Source: Ehretia macrophylla
Lineage: Eukaryota; Streptophyta; Magnoliopsida; Boraginales; Ehretiaceae
Direction: 5' to 3'
Assembly: GCA_037974665.1 (NCBI GenBank)
Contig: CM075764.1
Location: forward strand, 79,500,325 to 79,564,324
DNA: 64,000 bases
This document shows positions 60,860-64,000 of the stretch, piece after piece. The position numbers and the translations under genes were made by a program. Every line of letters starts with the position of its first letter. Position 1 is the first letter of the stretch. Under the pieces are notes generated by a model that was given only the letters and a program-made list of their open reading frames with translations, made no database searches and had not been told where the DNA came from.

Positions 60860-62321
60860 ATTCAAAAGTTAATCCTATCCATCCAATTCAAATTCAAATG
60901 ACTAGGATTGATGACATGGATAATCCTACATCTCATATGCCACATGTCAATGCCCAATCATTAATTTGCCTTTTCATTTGATGACTAGGATTGATGACGT
61001 GACATTTCACAAATCTCATCATCAATATACATTTATACATATATATATATATATATATATATATTATACTTTTGCCTTTTCTAATCTCTATTAGAATAAA
61101 TAAATTAAAACCCCTTTTTAATAATTACAGTTTGGCCCTAAAAGTTTTGGTAATTATAATTTGACCCCAAAACCTTTTAAAATTACACTTTTGGTCCAAA
61201 TACCAACATAGATGACTCTTAACACCTTAAAGCCACCAACCACATTATACAGGCTTCCGATGAACTTATTCATGATACTTATTAGTGTGTGACCTTCTAG
61301 ATTCATAACCGCGTACTGATGAGGGACCGATAAACCTCCTTATCTATTTTGGAAATGTCTCCGTCATTTACTGAAATACCTTCATGCTTATTAGTGACAA
61401 CGAACGTACCATGAGAATGTATACGATAATGAAGATGACGTCTTATATGAATCCATTTAACTGTCGAGAATTATCGTGCAGTCCGATCCTTCTATTAAGA
61501 ATGCCCCGATCGGGAAAGGACCATAAAATGGTTAAGTCCACCTCTAATAGTATGTATAAATCTGAATCGGTGAAACAAGAGATGACTACCATAGAGAAAC
61601 CCCTTTCCATCACTTCATACTCGTCTTGGCCAAGGACTTTCTCATTTAACGACCGATCTAGATATCATAGGACATCGCCTCACACCGGAGGTTAACAGAT
61701 CCTATCTTGACAATTACCTGTCGGTTCATACCACATAACTAAAACCCGAAAGGCCATAACCCACCTTATAGAAGACTGGTATTGTCCAGACGTAGTATTT
61801 AGCCCTTGATATAACCGGCAACCGTAATTTCTCAAGTCCGAGGATTAATTTGCACGATTGCTAACTAAATAGTAAACTATTAACCTGATATCATGCAGTT
61901 CACTATTTATTGTCACATTTAATGATCCGTACACTGACAATCACTCATATGTTTATTAGTCCACATCATCATGTTGTTTTGGCATTTCACACACCATTCT
62001 TTATTATTAACATCACTTTGTTAATCAAAGGTAATAACATATGATAACCCGTACTCAATTATTCTAGTCCCGGTTGAATAATTTGAAGGGCTATGAATCA
62101 ATTTTTAATGTTTATCATATCGAAGAAAAATTGTGAAATAACTAAAAACCCTTTTAGAACATTTTTCTTCTCGGATAAGCATTAGGGACACAATGATATC
62201 GAAGCGGAGAATATGAATATTCTACAAATAACATAGTGTATAAAACACATGAGTATATTCTCATTAAACCCTAATTCAGGTCATCTCAACTATAGCATTA
62301 GGGCTTATCCCCAACAGAACG

Positions 62322-63419
62322 TGGGGGTAATTCAAGAATAGAGGAGTCGTTCTTGAAACGGATTAAACCGTTTAATATTCCCTCATTGCAATATGACAGT
62401 GAATCTAGAAATTCACACACAAAAGAGCAAAGTAATGAGTTTTCAATCGAGCTTGTATATAGTGTCTCTTTGAGTGTTAAAATGTTAACAATTATGTTTA
62501 TTTTCTTTTATATTATTAAGGAGTTAATAATAGTGTTATTAACCATAAAAGGTTAATGGGGCCAATTTGTAATTAATTGTTAATTATAGGGCCAAAGTAT
62601 AATTATCAATATTTATTGGGGGCTAATATGTAAATATGAAAAAGTTGTTTTCCATAATTGAAACTATTGGTGATTAACTTGAATTAATTATTTGTATAGT
62701 TGGAAGACTAGCATAATATGTATATATGATATATGTATGTATGTTATGTCTTGAAAAAGAAAATATGCCATTTGCTTGGACTACAATTGGCCACATCATC
62801 TCTTCTACCTACCAAATTTGAATACATGGCTAAGATCAAATACTACATAGTTGATGTATGTGTTTGATATGCTAGCATGTATGATAATTATATATATGTT
62901 TATTTGATGATAGATATATCTATTGGTCAAATGGGCATTTTGGTCCAAGCTCATATATACATACACAACACACACAAAACACAAGAGATCATCTTCTTTT
63001 TCCTTCCTTAACCACACGACCAATAGAGGAAATGAAGACCAAAAATTTTCTTGCAAAATTTTCTTCAAGCAAGCTCATTTAATCTTCAAATTAGCCTAGC
63101 ACGAAGGCTTAGAAGATCAAATGGACGCTCATTCATGCTTGTGTAGACCTACTTGATCTCTTGCATTTGTGGGAGGGTTAGTCAAGATTCAAGTGTGCAA
63201 CCATGGCTTCCAAAGACTTGCCTTCAAAAGGTATATATTGAATCCATCTCTTGAATACATATATTGGTTATATAAATGCTTTGATTATGTTAATCATATG
63301 AATTCATGCTTAGGGTTTCATGAACATAATGCTTAATCTTGAGAAATTTTTGAAATTCACCTATGCTTCTGCTATTGATTAGTGCATTGTTGATGTTTAT
63401 AGCCCTAATTGATCCTTCA
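62322..63419 (+). repeat. Second part of the 5' LTR of copia element A
   Basis: Resumes the LTR of A after element B. It holds several TATA-rich stretches and a likely leader (62960-63000, ACACACAAAACACAAGAG), and ends in TTCA right before the primer site at 63422. Together with 37202-38138 it makes one LTR of about 2.03 kb. Confidence 0.8.
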
Positions 63420-63421
63420 AT

Positions 63422-63434
63422 TGGTATCAGAGCC
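63422..63434 (+). other. Primer binding site of copia element A
   Basis: TGGTATCAGAGCC, complementary to the 3' end of initiator Met tRNA. It sits two bases after the LTR end, the usual position. Confidence 0.88.
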
Positions 63435-64000
63435 AAGTACCTGATGTTCATATGATTACATAATTGTTTGCTTAAAGCTTCTAATGTCTTGAGCACAAAA
63501 GAAATTGGAAAGAGTTTGACAATCTATCCATGTTTGATGTTTAGAAAGTTTTCCGTGCACTGTTTTTCCATGGTTAATTTGATGTAGTAAATGTTGTTGG
63601 ATATGGCTGATTTTTGGATATGTTGTGCTATAGAGATAATAGAACATTTCATTTTTTATATGCATTTCCTAATTTCGTGGTTAAGATGTTCAAATAGAGC
63701 AATTACAGTAGGTTTGCTGAAAAATGTCCTGCACTGGACAGATTGTGCAGTGTTTTCTAAGGGGAATAACTCAGTGAATTTAACTCCGAATTGAGTTCCG
63801 TTTGATTCTAAAACTATCTACACTCGAAGAGATATGTCTCTGTAAAACTTCAAAATTTTTAAAGAGCTGTAGATAGGTGAACTGAATCAATAAAGTAGTG
63901 CATGTGCAGTAGATGTGTAATAGTTAGATCACAAGTTGAAGCCATGACTAGTTAATTGGATTTTGGTAAAGCCCAAGAGCCTAAAAATCCATGGGCTTAA
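63435..64000 (+). other. Start of internal region of copia element A
   Basis: Untranslated leader sequence running off the window. The open frame at 63591-63794 shows no gag motif. Gag would be expected farther right. Confidence 0.45.

Larger units (their letters stand above)
38139..62316 (-). mobile_element. Ty1/copia-type LTR element B, nested in A's 5' LTR
   Basis: Near-identical LTRs of about 2.3-2.4 kb lie at 38139-40482 and 52190-62316 (the latter holds a LINE). Both start TGAAGGCCTAACTCATA and end in CAACA. The 5-bp target duplication GAACG flanks the whole at 38134-38138 and 62317-62321. On the minus strand the primer site TGGTTTCAGAGCC (52175-52187) and the purine tract CAAGTGGGAGAT (40483-40494), typical of copia, sit at the right places. 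Only gag-like traces remain inside; no reverse transcriptase or integrase of its own was seen. It is a broken fossil with several later insertions. By eye about 11 differences occur in the first ~330 LTR positions, so it is fairly young. Confidence 0.9.
52190..62316 (-). repeat. 5' LTR of copia element B, interrupted by a LINE
   Basis: Parts 52190-53111 and 60860-62316 together match 38139-40482. The LINE with one copy of its target duplication accounts for the rest. The second part includes an (AT)n run near 61038-61064 and about 35 bp near 60950-60990 that the other LTR lacks. Confidence 0.9.
37202..64000 (+). mobile_element. Ty1/copia-type LTR element A (5' part; runs off the window)
   Basis: The LTR begins TGTTAGAGATATGCCCTAATG at 37202 and, after removal of the nested element B, ends ...TTCA at 63419. 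It is followed by TGGTATCAGAGCC (63422-63434), a primer site. The two LTR pieces, 37202-38138 and 62322-63419, add to about 2.03 kb. The inside begins at 63420 and continues past the window end. The LTR shares blocks with B (TTACCTTTGATTAACATAG, GACAGGTA, AACCTCCGNCGTGAGGCG), so A and B belong to one family. Whether A is whole cannot be judged here. Confidence 0.8.

Overview
The window is nuclear DNA of a flowering plant, most likely a eudicot; the species is not identified. The reasons are one large gene with many AT-rich GT-AG introns, plant-type Ty1/copia and Ty3/gypsy LTR elements with initiator-Met-tRNA-like primer sites, TRIMs, Tourist-type and hAT MITEs, and a plant L1-type LINE. There are no bacterial operons, CRISPR arrays, or rRNA or tRNA genes that I can see.

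Only one host gene is evident. It lies on the + strand at 13904-29853. I joined 18 coding exons whose phases agree and whose total is 6,162 nt, giving 2,053 aa. The product has a long serine-rich N-terminal half, a basic nuclear-type stretch, a PHD finger, an extended PHD finger, and a C-terminal SET plus post-SET domain. That is a trithorax/MLL-type histone lysine methyltransferase, most likely acting on H3K4. Its promoter region (13100-13900) has a TATA-like box and a CT-rich leader. Intron 7 carries a non-autonomous hAT element with an 8-bp target duplication and a Tourist-like MITE with a TTA duplication.

Left flank (1-13100): an old copia remnant, a Tourist-like MITE (4639-5071), a low-copy AT-rich repeat, and a non-autonomous LTR element on the minus strand (7572-12389) whose two LTRs differ greatly in length.

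Right flank (29854-64000) is almost wholly nested retroelements. From 31.0 to 37.2 kb there are gypsy fragments, a TRIM (31748-33396) carrying a PIF/Harbinger element (31795-32943, TSD TAA) inside its first LTR, inverted TRIM pieces around a possible solo LTR, and another gypsy gag piece. From 37202 to the window end is the 5' part of a copia-type element A (+). Its 5' LTR is split by a 24-kb related element B (-, 38139-62316, TSD GAACG). Inside B are a solo-type LTR with a small TRIM in it (43061-43601, TSD CCTCA), a gag-only gypsy element (45102-49661, TSD TCCTC), and, in B's right LTR, an L1-type LINE (53112-60842, 17-bp TSD). The uninterrupted site for the LINE survives in B's left LTR at about 39.05 kb, which gives an internal control for the insertion and an order of events: A, then B, then the LINE and the gypsy element.

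Two segments (44346-45101 and 49662-49850) are richer in GC than their neighbours and match no part of these elements by eye. They may be organelle-derived or another foreign insert split by the gypsy element. All calls come from reading the sequence; no database search was run.
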